Shown piece by piece: positions 8,334-15,685 of a stretch of DNA of 64,000 nucleotides. The DNA comes from a virus. The translations under genes were made by a program, and so were the position numbers. Location of the stretch: the IMG/VR virus record IMGVR_UViG_3300046817_000745, positions 1 through 64,000 of that record. One strand, written 5' to 3'. Numbering within the stretch: position 1 is the first letter of the stretch; each line of letters opens with the position of its first letter. The notes under the pieces are model-generated. The model had not been told where the DNA came from. It was given only the letters and a program-made list of their open reading frames with translations, and ran no database searches.

Positions 8334-8575
8334 CGCAGTGCCCGTGGACGATCAGAGCGTCCGTGGACATCACCGTGCAGTGCGGCCGGAACAAGCACGG
8401 CGGCGACCCGCACCACCGCGGCAAGCACACCAACCCGGCGGCCGCTAACGGGTACACGGTGATTTCGTGGCTGGCCGGCGACCGCCGGGAGTACACCGGC
8501 GAGTGGCCCGGGCCGTGTGACAAGACCCCGGGGTGCGTCCTGCACCTCGGTCATCGCGGAAGGTGCGCGACATGA
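8330..8575 (+). CDS. Small Cys/His-rich protein (81 aa)
   Basis: The GTG start overlaps the upstream stop. The first half carries QCGRNKHGGDPHHRGKH and the end CDKTPGCVLHLGHRGRC, two Cys/His clusters in which the second resembles a CxxxxxCxLHxGHxxxC metal knuckle. The middle is YTVISWLAGDRREYTG. A zinc-bound mini-domain is likely; function unknown. Confidence 0.55.
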   Translation: MTQCPWTIRASVDITVQCGRNKHGGDPHHRGKHTNPAAANGYTVISWLAGDRREYTGEWPGPCDKTPGCVLHLGHRGRCAT

Positions 8576-9057
8576 CCGAGATCATCGAGTTCCTGACGAA
8601 GCGGTACGACGAAAAGGAAGCCGCCGCGCGCGCTGCCGACAGAGCCGATCCCGCCCCCTGGACAGCCGAAGCCACCGATAAAGGCGACACCCGCGAACGC
8701 AGCGGCCACGGCTTCGGGGGTGTCATCGCGGCCGACGACGTCGCGCTGTGGGACACCGAAGGCAGTCGCACACTGTGCATGACAGCACCGACTTCGCGGC
8801 ACGTCGCGATGCACGATCCGGCCCGGGTGCTCGCCGAAGTTGCGGCGAAGCGGAAGCGGCTCGCCCTGCACAAGCCCGGGCCAGTCGGAAAATACGGCGA
8901 CCCGGTGCCGCGCTGCCTTGTGTGCCTGAGCGACCGGGCCGGGCGGCTGAGCGACGACTGGCAGGCGGACGTGTACCCGTGCGCGACGATCCTGCTGGAC
9001 GCCGCCGTCTATGCCGACCACATCGACTACCAGCAGAAATGGAGCGTCGATGACTGA
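8572..9057 (+). CDS. DUF6221-like protein
   Basis: Start ATG overlaps the preceding stop. The sequence shows the features I associate with DUF6221 of actinobacteria and their phages: an N-terminal helix MTEIIEFLTKRYDEKEAAAR, a central DPARVLAEVAAKRKRLALH, and a C-terminal YADHIDYQQKW. Family function is unknown. Its presence supports a Streptomyces-like host range. It sits in the small-protein operon downstream of the 6.3-kb promoter. Confidence 0.65.
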   Translation: MTEIIEFLTKRYDEKEAAARAADRADPAPWTAEATDKGDTRERSGHGFGGVIAADDVALWDTEGSRTLCMTAPTSRHVAMHDPARVLAEVAAKRKRLALHKPGPVGKYGDPVPRCLVCLSDRAGRLSDDWQADVYPCATILLDAAVYADHIDYQQKWSVDD

Positions 9058-9355
9058 GATCGACGCACGCACCCGGCTGCGGATGGAGCGGCACAGGGCC
9101 GCGAGGGATGATTTCGCCTTCTGGATCTACCGGCTGGCGACCGCAGCCCTGGCCGAACAGGACGCCGAGATCGCCCGGCTCAAGGACGAGCTGGCGGACG
9201 CGCAGCACCGCCCGGTGCTGCACGCTACGGGGATGCAGTGCGAGAAGATCATCGCATCGGGCGAGGCCGACGGCGAGCTGCCGGGCACACTGCTGCGCTC
9301 GACCGACGACACACGCAGCTGGGAGCGCACGGCGGTAGGCTGGCAAATACGGTGA
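9050..9355 (+). CDS. Small hypothetical protein (101 aa), helical
   Basis: The gene starts inside the end of the previous one. It encodes a helix-rich N-terminus (LRMERHRAARDDFAFWIYRL) and a coiled-coil-like AEQDAEIARLKDELADAQ, then a short beta region. It is the last gene of the operon and is followed by a strong hairpin. No recognised domain. Confidence 0.55.
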   Translation: MTEIDARTRLRMERHRAARDDFAFWIYRLATAALAEQDAEIARLKDELADAQHRPVLHATGMQCEKIIASGEADGELPGTLLRSTDDTRSWERTAVGWQIR

Positions 9356-9367
9356 GGTCGACGGTCA

Positions 9368-9402
9368 AAGGCCCGGGCTGCTCTCAAGAGCGCCCGGGCC
9401 TT
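9368..9402 (+). terminator. Strong intrinsic terminator-like hairpin
   Basis: GGCCCGGGC and GCCCGGGCC pair, and the inner GCTCT/AGAGC extends the stem, with only a CA loop and one unpaired T. It closes the 6.3-9.4 kb operon and insulates the group that follows. Confidence 0.8.
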
Positions 9403-9458
9403 CGCCGTGTCGTGCGCCTCTGGTATCCGCCACCTCGTCCGCAGTACGCTACCCGCGT

Positions 9459-9475
9459 ATACCACTTGTCGTCAG
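9459..9475 (+). promoter_or_regulatory. Promoter candidate with CTTGTCGTCAG element
   Basis: TATACC (9459-9464) then TTGTCGTCAG (9466-9475), one base off the 10-mer found at four other starts. It lies between the 9.4-kb terminator and the gene at 9491. Confidence 0.5.
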
Positions 9476-9490
9476 ATATGGGGTTCGACC

Positions 9491-9769
9491 ATGGGGTTCG
9501 GAAACGTTGTCAACGAGATCAAGCACATGCTCAGCGAGGTCACGGGCGAGGCGGCCCGTGCGGCGGAGGCGGCACTGACCGGTCTGGAGGCCGAGGCCGG
9601 CAAGGTGCAGGCCACCGTCAGCGATCTGCTGGCGCAGGCCAAGGCCGACGCCGAGGCGGCTGTGGCGGCTGCCGAGCCCGAGGTCAAGGCCGCCGTCAGC
9701 GAGCTGGTTACCAGGCTCGAGGCGGACATCCAGACCGCACTCGCCGCTCTGGCCGCGCACGGTCTCTGA
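9491..9769 (+). CDS. Alanine-rich helical protein (92 aa)
   Basis: The product is almost wholly Ala, Glu and Leu in heptad-like order (VTGEAARAAEAALTGLEAE and similar repeats), predicting a long amphipathic helix or coiled coil. The start GATATGGGGTTCGACC offers only a weak ribosome-binding site. Proteins like this precede lysin genes in several actinophages, yet a role in lysis is only suggested by position. Confidence 0.6.
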   Translation: MGFGNVVNEIKHMLSEVTGEAARAAEAALTGLEAEAGKVQATVSDLLAQAKADAEAAVAAAEPEVKAAVSELVTRLEADIQTALAALAAHGL

Positions 9770-9775
9770 GCTGCG

Positions 9776-10714
9776 ATGCCTGTCTACGCACGCGGTATCG
9801 ACTACGCGTGGCAGCACCCCAACATGCAAGCGATCAAGGACGCCGGGTACGACTACATCATCCGGTACTACTCACGTGATCCAAGCAAGAACCTGACCCG
9901 CGCCGAGGCCGATAGTGCAGCCAAGGTCGGCCTGTGGGTCGTCGGGAACTGGGAGCACACCGCGAACGACGCGCTCGGCGGCCACAGCGCAGGAGTCGCG
10001 AACGCACGCCTGGCCAGGTCGCTCGCCGATGCCTGCAGACAGCCGCTGACCCGGCCGATCTATGAGAGCGACGACTTCGACGTCACCCCCGAGCAGGAAG
10101 CCATCGTCACCGAGTACCTGCGTGGCTGGGACTCAGTCATCGGCGTCGCCGAGGTCGGCGAATACGCGGGCTTCTACCCGCTGCGCGCGCAGCGCGACGC
10201 GGGCGTGACATCGTGGGAGTGGCAGCCGCGGGCGTGGTCCGGCGGCCAGTGGGAGCCGCGGGTGAACATCCGCCAGGTCGGCACCGCGATCGTCGGCGGC
10301 GTCGAGGTGGACGTCAATGAGGCGTGGACAGCGGATTATGGGCAGTGGCGCCCGAATGTGGATCCTTTCGCGCCGATCCCGGCTCCAATTACGTCGAAGG
10401 AGATTGATATGGCACGACTGTTCGACGTCCAAGCGGACCCGGCGAACGCCGCGAACGCCCCCGGCATCTGGGCCGCGGTGGAGGGTGTGGGCTACTTCCA
10501 CGTGACGGACACGACCGAGCTGCCCACGTATCGGGCCGGGGGCACGCCGGAGGGGCCGGTGAGCTACGCGCAGCACCTGACGATGCTGGCAGCGTCAGCG
10601 AAGATCACCCTGTCGGATGCACAGGTCGCGACGCTGGGCGCGGCGATTGCGGCCGGGCTGCCGACACACATCACCGGCACCCAGACCACAACGGTTTCCG
10701 AGACGCTGGACTAG
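9776..10714 (+). CDS. DUF1906 (Rv2525c-like) glycoside-hydrolase-like protein, probable endolysin
   Basis: The N-terminal 190 residues fit the DUF1906 glycosidase-like TIM barrel: GIDYAWQHPNMQAIKDAGYD, IIRYYS, then VVGNWEH, PIYESDDFD and VDVNEAW, strands that line the active site in this fold. A C-terminal extension (about 215-312) with ARLFDVQADPANA resembles a second, unknown module also seen attached to phage lysins. Family proteins act on cell-wall glycans or are thought to. Neighbouring peptidase-like genes support a wall-degrading role at lysis or infection. Confidence 0.72.
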   Translation: MPVYARGIDYAWQHPNMQAIKDAGYDYIIRYYSRDPSKNLTRAEADSAAKVGLWVVGNWEHTANDALGGHSAGVANARLARSLADACRQPLTRPIYESDDFDVTPEQEAIVTEYLRGWDSVIGVAEVGEYAGFYPLRAQRDAGVTSWEWQPRAWSGGQWEPRVNIRQVGTAIVGGVEVDVNEAWTADYGQWRPNVDPFAPIPAPITSKEIDMARLFDVQADPANAANAPGIWAAVEGVGYFHVTDTTELPTYRAGGTPEGPVSYAQHLTMLAASAKITLSDAQVATLGAAIAAGLPTHITGTQTTTVSETLD

Positions 10715-10766
10715 CAGCTGCGCGGTCTCGGACTGTCCCCCGATTACATGATCTGAGAGGGCTTCG

Positions 10767-11723
10767 ATGCCACACACACCTCGGCACGGCATGTACGGAC
10801 GGCTGCCGGGCGACCCGACCCGGCCGCGGATGCGCCTGTCCCGCTCATTGACCGGGGTCGTGCCCGCGTATCCGACCGCCGTCGACTACCTCGACCGGCT
10901 GCGCAACTGGCAGATGCTGGGAAACGACCAGTACGGGGACTGCGTAGCCGTCACGTGGAGCAACCTGCGCCGGCTGACCACCGCCTGGCTGGCCACCGAG
11001 ACGTACCCGTCGCTGTCGCAGGTGGAATCGCTGTACAAGACGCAGAACCCCGGGTTCCCGTCGCAGGACGACGGCATGGACATCCAGACGTGCTTGGAGT
11101 ACCTGGCCAAGACGGGCGGCCCGGACGGTGTCAAGGCGCTCGGCTTCGCCGCGGTCGACCACACCAACCCGGCCGAGGTCAAGGCCGCCATCGCCCTGTT
11201 CGGTGCGGTGTGGGTCGGCTTCGACGTGCTCTCGGCCAACGAAACCGAGTTCGACAGCGGCCAGCCGTGGGACTACGTGTCCGGATCGCCCGACGTCGGC
11301 GGCCACTCGGTGCTGGTCGGCGGGTACGGCGCGAGTGGGACAGGGCAGCTCGGAGGTGACGAGCGGTTCATCACCTGGGCGCAGGAGACCAGTTTCACGG
11401 ACAGGTTCTGGTCCAAGCAGGTCTCAGAGTGCTGGGCTGTCATCTGGCCCGAGCACCTGGGGTCGGCGGATTTCCTGGCCGGAGTCGACCTGCAGCAGCT
11501 CGCCACCGACTACACAGAGATCACCGGCCAGCCGTTCCCGGCACCGGTGCCGCCGGCCCCGGGGCCTCCCCCGCCCCCGCCCGCTCCGGGGCCGGCGCCC
11601 GGCCCCACGCCTCCGCCGGTGCCGCCGCAGCCTCCGGTCCCGGCACCCCCGGGTGCCATCGCGTGGCTGATCCAGCTCCTGGAGCACCTGATCAAGATTC
11701 TGAATCAGTGGGCCGGCCAGTGA
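10767..11723 (+). CDS. Papain-like cysteine peptidase-fold protein with Pro-rich linker
   Basis: Residues 1-235 look like a papain-like fold: DQYGDCVAV with candidate nucleophile Cys59, then VGGHSVLVGGYG with His180, and ITWAQETSF in the place where the third catalytic residue of C1/C39-type enzymes falls. A Pro-rich stretch of about 45 residues leads to a short amphipathic end (WLIQLLEHLIKILNQW). Related phage proteins are annotated as peptidoglycan amidases/endopeptidases or as structural. Start is supported by GAGAGGG upstream. Substrate not known; a lysis or wall-entry role is inferred from neighbours. Confidence 0.62.
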   Translation: MPHTPRHGMYGRLPGDPTRPRMRLSRSLTGVVPAYPTAVDYLDRLRNWQMLGNDQYGDCVAVTWSNLRRLTTAWLATETYPSLSQVESLYKTQNPGFPSQDDGMDIQTCLEYLAKTGGPDGVKALGFAAVDHTNPAEVKAAIALFGAVWVGFDVLSANETEFDSGQPWDYVSGSPDVGGHSVLVGGYGASGTGQLGGDERFITWAQETSFTDRFWSKQVSECWAVIWPEHLGSADFLAGVDLQQLATDYTEITGQPFPAPVPPAPGPPPPPPAPGPAPGPTPPPVPPQPPVPAPPGAIAWLIQLLEHLIKILNQWAGQ

Positions 11724-12280
11724 CGATCCCGGTCTTCGCCCCCGGGGACGTCTGGGCGGTGGACGCACCCGGATTCGGACGTATCCCGATCATCCTCGGG
11801 TCGTGGTTGACCGGGCACCCTGCACCCACCGATCACGTCGTCACCGTCCACCACCAGGACAAGAATGGCGTGTGGTGGGGCATCGAGGGGCGTCCGTCCG
11901 GCGTCGGCTGGGTCGACATGTCCAGCTACTTCGCCACCAGGGCGCAGTTGCGCGCAGCGCGCGGCAACGTCCGCCAGCCACGCACGGACGCGCAGCGAGC
12001 AGCCGTCTGCAAGCTGATGGAGGGCCTGCTCGGCACGAGCTACGACTGGGTCGGTGGGATCGTCGCCGACTTCGACACCGCGCTGCACGCCGGGGAACTG
12101 GCCAAGTTGATCGATCACTGGTGGGGGTGGGACAACGGCGCCGCACAGCCCGCCCACGTGGTCTGTTCCAGTGCGGCGGCGTGGGCATATCGGAACCTGG
12201 GGCTCGTATCCCCGCCGGTGGGGAACGCCGAGCTGGTCACGCCCGCCGACTGGTGGCGGTTCAACGGACAATGGCAGTAG
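11720..12280 (+). CDS. Permuted NlpC/P60-like (YiiX-type) protein
   Basis: GTG at 11720 overlaps the previous stop. DHVVTVHH with His39 near the N-terminus and VVCSSAAAWAYR with Cys149 near the C-terminus show the inverted His-then-Cys order of permuted NlpC/P60 enzymes. The family includes peptidoglycan peptidases and amidases/acyl hydrolases. The middle contains MEGLLGTSYDWVGG, typical of the helix before the catalytic strand. It completes a three-gene group that would attack the host wall. Confidence 0.6.
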   Translation: MTIPVFAPGDVWAVDAPGFGRIPIILGSWLTGHPAPTDHVVTVHHQDKNGVWWGIEGRPSGVGWVDMSSYFATRAQLRAARGNVRQPRTDAQRAAVCKLMEGLLGTSYDWVGGIVADFDTALHAGELAKLIDHWWGWDNGAAQPAHVVCSSAAAWAYRNLGLVSPPVGNAELVTPADWWRFNGQWQ

Positions 12281-12296
12281 AGAGGGATCGAACACC

Positions 12297-12626
12297 ATGA
12301 GCGGGCAGTACACCGACGAGCAGCTCGAGGCGGACCACCTCGCGACCGGGCACACCGCACCGCGGATCACCCCCGAGCACGTGGACGAGATGATCGCCCA
12401 CGTGCGTTTCTGGCAGCCCGAGGGCACCACGATGACCGTCTGCCTGTTGGAGCTGGTGAACGGGTTCCAGACCATCGGGTACTCCGCCGCGGCCAGCTCG
12501 GACAACTTCGACGTGGAGATCGGCCGCAACCTTGCCCGCGAGCACGCCCGCAGTCAGATCTGGGTCCTCGAGGGCTACCTGCTGCGCCAGCAGCTGCACG
12601 ACCAGGAAACTCAGCAGAAGGTGTAA
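12297..12626 (+). CDS. Phage gp49/gp66-like conserved protein (PF13876-type)
   Basis: The 109-residue product matches the small phage family by its core: ITPEHVDEMIAHVRF, TVCLLELVNGFQTIG, NFDVEIGRNLAREHA and IWVLEGYLLRQQL. The function of this widespread phage family is not known. The ATG is preceded by AGAGGGATCG. It lies between the wall-active proteins and the terminase. Confidence 0.7.
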   Translation: MSGQYTDEQLEADHLATGHTAPRITPEHVDEMIAHVRFWQPEGTTMTVCLLELVNGFQTIGYSAAASSDNFDVEIGRNLAREHARSQIWVLEGYLLRQQLHDQETQQKV

Positions 12627-12629
12627 CCG

Positions 12630-12881
12630 GTGACGACGCTGAACGGCGAGATCGCGCGCAGTGAGCCCGGCAAGCTGAACGAGCAGCTGGCCGGGAAGGT
12701 CTGGCTCACGCAGAAACGGGGCGAGTGGCCTGTCACGCTGTGGACGAACGCCAGTGGCGTCCTTCACTGGCTGGCCGACAACCCCGACGGATCTGCGTGG
12801 GAGTACGAGATCACGCCGACCCGCCGGGTGCAGGCCGTTCGGCCGGAGCCCTATCTGCAGGAGGCAGTCAATGACGGATGA
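12630..12881 (+). CDS. Small hypothetical protein (83 aa)
   Basis: GTG start three bases after the previous stop. The protein contains GKVWLTQKRGEWPVTLW and LADNPDGSAWEYEI, a probable small beta-barrel. Its end overlaps the next gene by 11 bases. Function unknown. Confidence 0.55.
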   Translation: MTTLNGEIARSEPGKLNEQLAGKVWLTQKRGEWPVTLWTNASGVLHWLADNPDGSAWEYEITPTRRVQAVRPEPYLQEAVNDG

Positions 12882-13503
12882 CGCGCGCATCGCCGAGTTC
12901 GGTGCGTTCACGCCCGAGGGGCGGCTCACGCCCGGCTACGGCGACCACTACCTGTTCTTCGTCGGGCGCGACGACGTGCACGGCATCCTACTCAAGATGC
13001 TCACCGCCGAGACCCTCGGGCTCAAGCTGAACATGTTCGGGTACGACGACGACGCGCTCAACGACGCGATCCTCACGCTGCTGCAGAACCCGAACGTGCG
13101 CGTGCAGGGCACCCTGGACAAGTCGCAGTCCGGTGGCGTGCACGAGCGCGCGATCCTCGAGCACGACGCGGCCAACGATCCTGCGTTCTTCAACTCGTTC
13201 GTGGTCGGCCAGTCGGCGACACACCAGATCAGCCATACCAAGGGCGGTGTCCTGCTCGGACAGGGACTCGGCTTCGAGGGATCCACCAACTGGTCGGCAT
13301 CGGGTGAAGGCACCGGAATCAAGCTCGACCCGTCACAGAAGCCGGCTCCCGGCTTCAAGGCGCAGAACAACACGCTGTTGGTGTCGGCCAACCCGGTGTT
13401 CCTGTCCCGGTTCGGCGCCCGGCTGGACACCGAACACATCGCGGCGGTGCAACAGCAGCACCTGAACATGCTAAACAAGGTGCTGTCCGATCGGGCACAC
13501 TGA
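12871..13503 (+). CDS. Phospholipase D/nuclease-like protein with one degenerate HKD motif
   Basis: The 210-residue product carries a single PLD-type motif: His122-Thr-Lys124, then GSTNWS with Asn140. The Asp of HxKxxxxD is replaced by Leu and only one motif is present; single-motif PLD enzymes act as homodimers (for example Nuc). The protein also contains VGRDDVHGILLKML upstream, typical of the first beta-alpha unit. It may be a phosphodiesterase acting on nucleic acid or lipid, or a catalytically altered form. It lies just before the packaging genes. Confidence 0.6.
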   Translation: MTDDARIAEFGAFTPEGRLTPGYGDHYLFFVGRDDVHGILLKMLTAETLGLKLNMFGYDDDALNDAILTLLQNPNVRVQGTLDKSQSGGVHERAILEHDAANDPAFFNSFVVGQSATHQISHTKGGVLLGQGLGFEGSTNWSASGEGTGIKLDPSQKPAPGFKAQNNTLLVSANPVFLSRFGARLDTEHIAAVQQQHLNMLNKVLSDRAH

Positions 13504-13733
13504 TGTTCCCTGAGCTGCACAGCGAGCTGAGCACCGATATCCCGCCCTACGACGTGCTCAGCCGGGCCCGGATGGCGGTCCGGCTGGTCGAGCGGATCAT
13601 GACGCAGCACGGAGACATCAGGTGCTGCCGGTGCTGGTTCTGCCTCGCGGCGCGCGACCTTGGCTGCCAGGTGCGCCCGGAGTTCGTCGGAGCCGAGCCG
13701 TTCGCACCACTCAGCACGCCCGTGGCACGCTGA
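13503..13733 (+). CDS. Small Cys-rich protein (76 aa)
   Basis: ATG overlaps the previous stop (TGATG). A cluster of four cysteines, CCRCWFC, sits in the middle with another at LGCQVR, suggesting metal binding. The helix before it (VLSRARMAVRLVERIMTQHG) is amphipathic. It lies immediately before the large terminase, a place where small terminases often occur, but it shows no HTH and is short, so that role is not claimed. Confidence 0.5.
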   Translation: MFPELHSELSTDIPPYDVLSRARMAVRLVERIMTQHGDIRCCRCWFCLAARDLGCQVRPEFVGAEPFAPLSTPVAR

Positions 13734-13737
13734 GTCC

Positions 13738-15456
13738 GTGACAAGCCTGCTGAAAGAGTGGGCACGGCGGATGGACCCCGAGGTGGTCGTCGAATCCGCC
13801 TCGACCCGCTGGCGGCGCATCGCCCGCCCGGAGCAGCTGCTGCCCGAAGGCGACTGGCGGGTCATCTATTTTCAGGGCGGCCGGGGAAGCGGCAAGACGA
13901 GGTCGGGGTCCGCAGCCCTGGCAGAGCTGATCGAATCCGACCTTGAACTGGACCCGCCCGGGGAGTACGGCATCATCGCTCCCACGTACCGGGACGCCTG
14001 GACGGTGTGCGTCGAAGGCGAGGCGGGGATCCTGCGGGCGCTGGGCACCACGGCCGGTGAGGTCAAGCACGGGCTCTCGCGCACGGTCGACTACGCATAC
14101 CGCAGCTACGGGGAGATCGGCCTGCGCAGCGGGCACGTGATCTACGTCGACTCGGCCGACGACGGCGCACTGCGCGTGCAGGGCAAGAACCTGCGCGCGG
14201 CGTGGGGTGACGAGATCGGCCTGTGGAAACGCTGGCAGATCGCATGGGAGGAGTCGGTCCGGTTCGCCGTCCGCAAGGGCTCGTCGAAGATCATCGTCAC
14301 GGGCACGCCGAAGGCGTCCCGCCCGGCACGCAAGCTGGTGCGACGGCTGATCCGCGCCGGACGCGGCGATGACGAGTTCGGCGACGGTCCGGTGATCGTG
14401 CGTCGGTTGCGCACGATCGACAACATCCTCAACCTGTCCGAATCGTTCTTCCGATCGGTGGTCGGCGCGGCCAAAGGCACTCGGCTCGAACGCCAGGAGC
14501 TCGAGGGCGAGCTGCTCGACGACGTCGCCAATGCGTTGTGGACGCGCGAGATGCTCGAAGCCGCGCAGTGCCCCGGCGTCGGCGAGGAGGGCGGTCCCGA
14601 GTACCTGACATCGATCAAGATAGGCGTCGACCCGTCCGACGGCACCGAGGAGTCCGACGAACAGGCGTACACCATCGCCGGCCTCGGGCCGATGCGTGAT
14701 CAGGTCTACGTCATCGAGTCGTGGGGAGGGCAAGAGGCTCCGGCCCCGTTCGCCCGCCGGTTCCTGATCCGGGCGGCCGAGCTGGGCGCGACCGTCATCG
14801 TGGAGAAGAACCACGGCGGCAAGTGGATGATGCAGCTGATCGAGCAGATACAGCGCGCACTGCTCGAGGAGGGGGTCATCAAGAACCGGGTACCGGTGGA
14901 AGAGATCCACGCGAGCGAATCCAAACGCACTCGAGCCGAGCCGATATCCGGCCTGTACGAACGCGGCATCGTCAAGCACTGCCAGAAGGTGGCCCGGTTC
15001 CAGCTGGCGGATCCAGACACCGGCAAGCTGCAGTGGCGCGAAGAGGCGGAGCGGTTCACCGAACTCGAGGACCAGCAGGCGACATTCATCGGGGCAGCCG
15101 GCGAGCGCTCCCCCGACCGGCTCGACTCCCTGGTGTGGGCGTGCAGCCCGTTCCTGTCTCTGAGCTTCGGCCCAGTGACGCGCGCCCGGGTGGCCCAGTG
15201 GGTCCGCAGCGGAGGACAACTGGCGGACAGCGTGCCACTGGATCGCGACCGCGGCGGCGACCCGATCGCCGCGCCGGACCCGCAGGATGAACGTGTCGCG
15301 GTGCCGAGGGCGTTGCGGCGCCAGCAGCTCCAGGGTGCGGCCGCGGCTGGTGGCTTCGGCGAGCTGGACGCGTGGGGTCCGCAGGATCCCGACGATGCAC
15401 CTGAAAACGGCCGGCGCGGCAATGTGCACTCGTGGTCCGGATCGTCGCCGTTCTAG
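13738..15456 (+). CDS. terL: Terminase large subunit
   Basis: From the GTG at 13738 the protein has 572 residues. Walker A QGGRGSGKT (46-54) and Walker B-associated Asp158-Glu159 (WGDEIG) mark the packaging ATPase. The nuclease domain shows IGVDPSD with Asp298 and ends with SPDRLDSLVWA, Asp463, the usual metal-binding acids of RNase H-like terminases. The enzyme pumps DNA into the prohead through the portal encoded next and cuts the concatemer. No clear small-subunit gene is adjacent; a candidate lies at 61 kb. Confidence 0.93.
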   Translation: MTSLLKEWARRMDPEVVVESASTRWRRIARPEQLLPEGDWRVIYFQGGRGSGKTRSGSAALAELIESDLELDPPGEYGIIAPTYRDAWTVCVEGEAGILRALGTTAGEVKHGLSRTVDYAYRSYGEIGLRSGHVIYVDSADDGALRVQGKNLRAAWGDEIGLWKRWQIAWEESVRFAVRKGSSKIIVTGTPKASRPARKLVRRLIRAGRGDDEFGDGPVIVRRLRTIDNILNLSESFFRSVVGAAKGTRLERQELEGELLDDVANALWTREMLEAAQCPGVGEEGGPEYLTSIKIGVDPSDGTEESDEQAYTIAGLGPMRDQVYVIESWGGQEAPAPFARRFLIRAAELGATVIVEKNHGGKWMMQLIEQIQRALLEEGVIKNRVPVEEIHASESKRTRAEPISGLYERGIVKHCQKVARFQLADPDTGKLQWREEAERFTELEDQQATFIGAAGERSPDRLDSLVWACSPFLSLSFGPVTRARVAQWVRSGGQLADSVPLDRDRGGDPIAAPDPQDERVAVPRALRRQQLQGAAAAGGFGELDAWGPQDPDDAPENGRRGNVHSWSGSSPF

Positions 15457-15467
15457 CCGGTCGGCGT

Positions 15468-15480
15468 TACCCTGCAGACA
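15468..15480 (+). promoter_or_regulatory. Promoter candidate before the 41-residue gene
   Basis: TACCCT (15468-15473) followed by GCAGACA, the same kind of post -10 sequence as other starts here (GCAGACATG at 4776, GCTGACAAG at 15657). No clear -35 is visible. Confidence 0.35.
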
Positions 15481-15512
15481 GACGTTCTGATCAACGACGG
15501 GTTGGAGCTGCA

Positions 15513-15638
15513 ATGCCGTGGTGCGGGTTCGTCGGGATGCTTGGGCTTCCTGTGCTGGAGAAGAAGACGCCGCCGAGGGTCAACTGCGGGCGAAAGCGCG
15601 GAGTGACCAAGAGCGTGAAGTCTCGCCGGAAGCGGTGA
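15513..15638 (+). CDS. Very small basic protein (41 aa)
   Basis: A short gene starting at an ATG after GTTGGAGCTGCA. The product has PWCGFVGMLGLPVLEKK then a strongly basic tail (GRKRGVTKSVKSRRKR), suggesting nucleic-acid binding. It has promoters on both sides. It is small, so the call rests on spacing, upstream signals and coding-like composition. Confidence 0.45.
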   Translation: MPWCGFVGMLGLPVLEKKTPPRVNCGRKRGVTKSVKSRRKR

Positions 15639-15650
15639 GCCGACCAGCAA

Positions 15651-15684
15651 TACTCTGCTGACAAGCGATCACCTCGAGGAGAGC
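15651..15684 (+). promoter_or_regulatory. Promoter candidate for the head-gene operon
   Basis: TACTCT (15651-15656) then GCTGACAAGCGATC, matching TAGACT-GCTGACAAGTGAT at 61.7 kb almost base for base, followed by GAGGAGAG before the portal GTG. CTGCTGACAAG is close to the reverse complement of CTTGTCATCAG. Confidence 0.5.
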
Positions 15685-15685
15685 C

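Noticed and set aside
13711-15513. 600-codon minus-strand frame opposite the terminase
   Set aside because: Mirror of the large terminase, whose motifs are complete on the plus strand.
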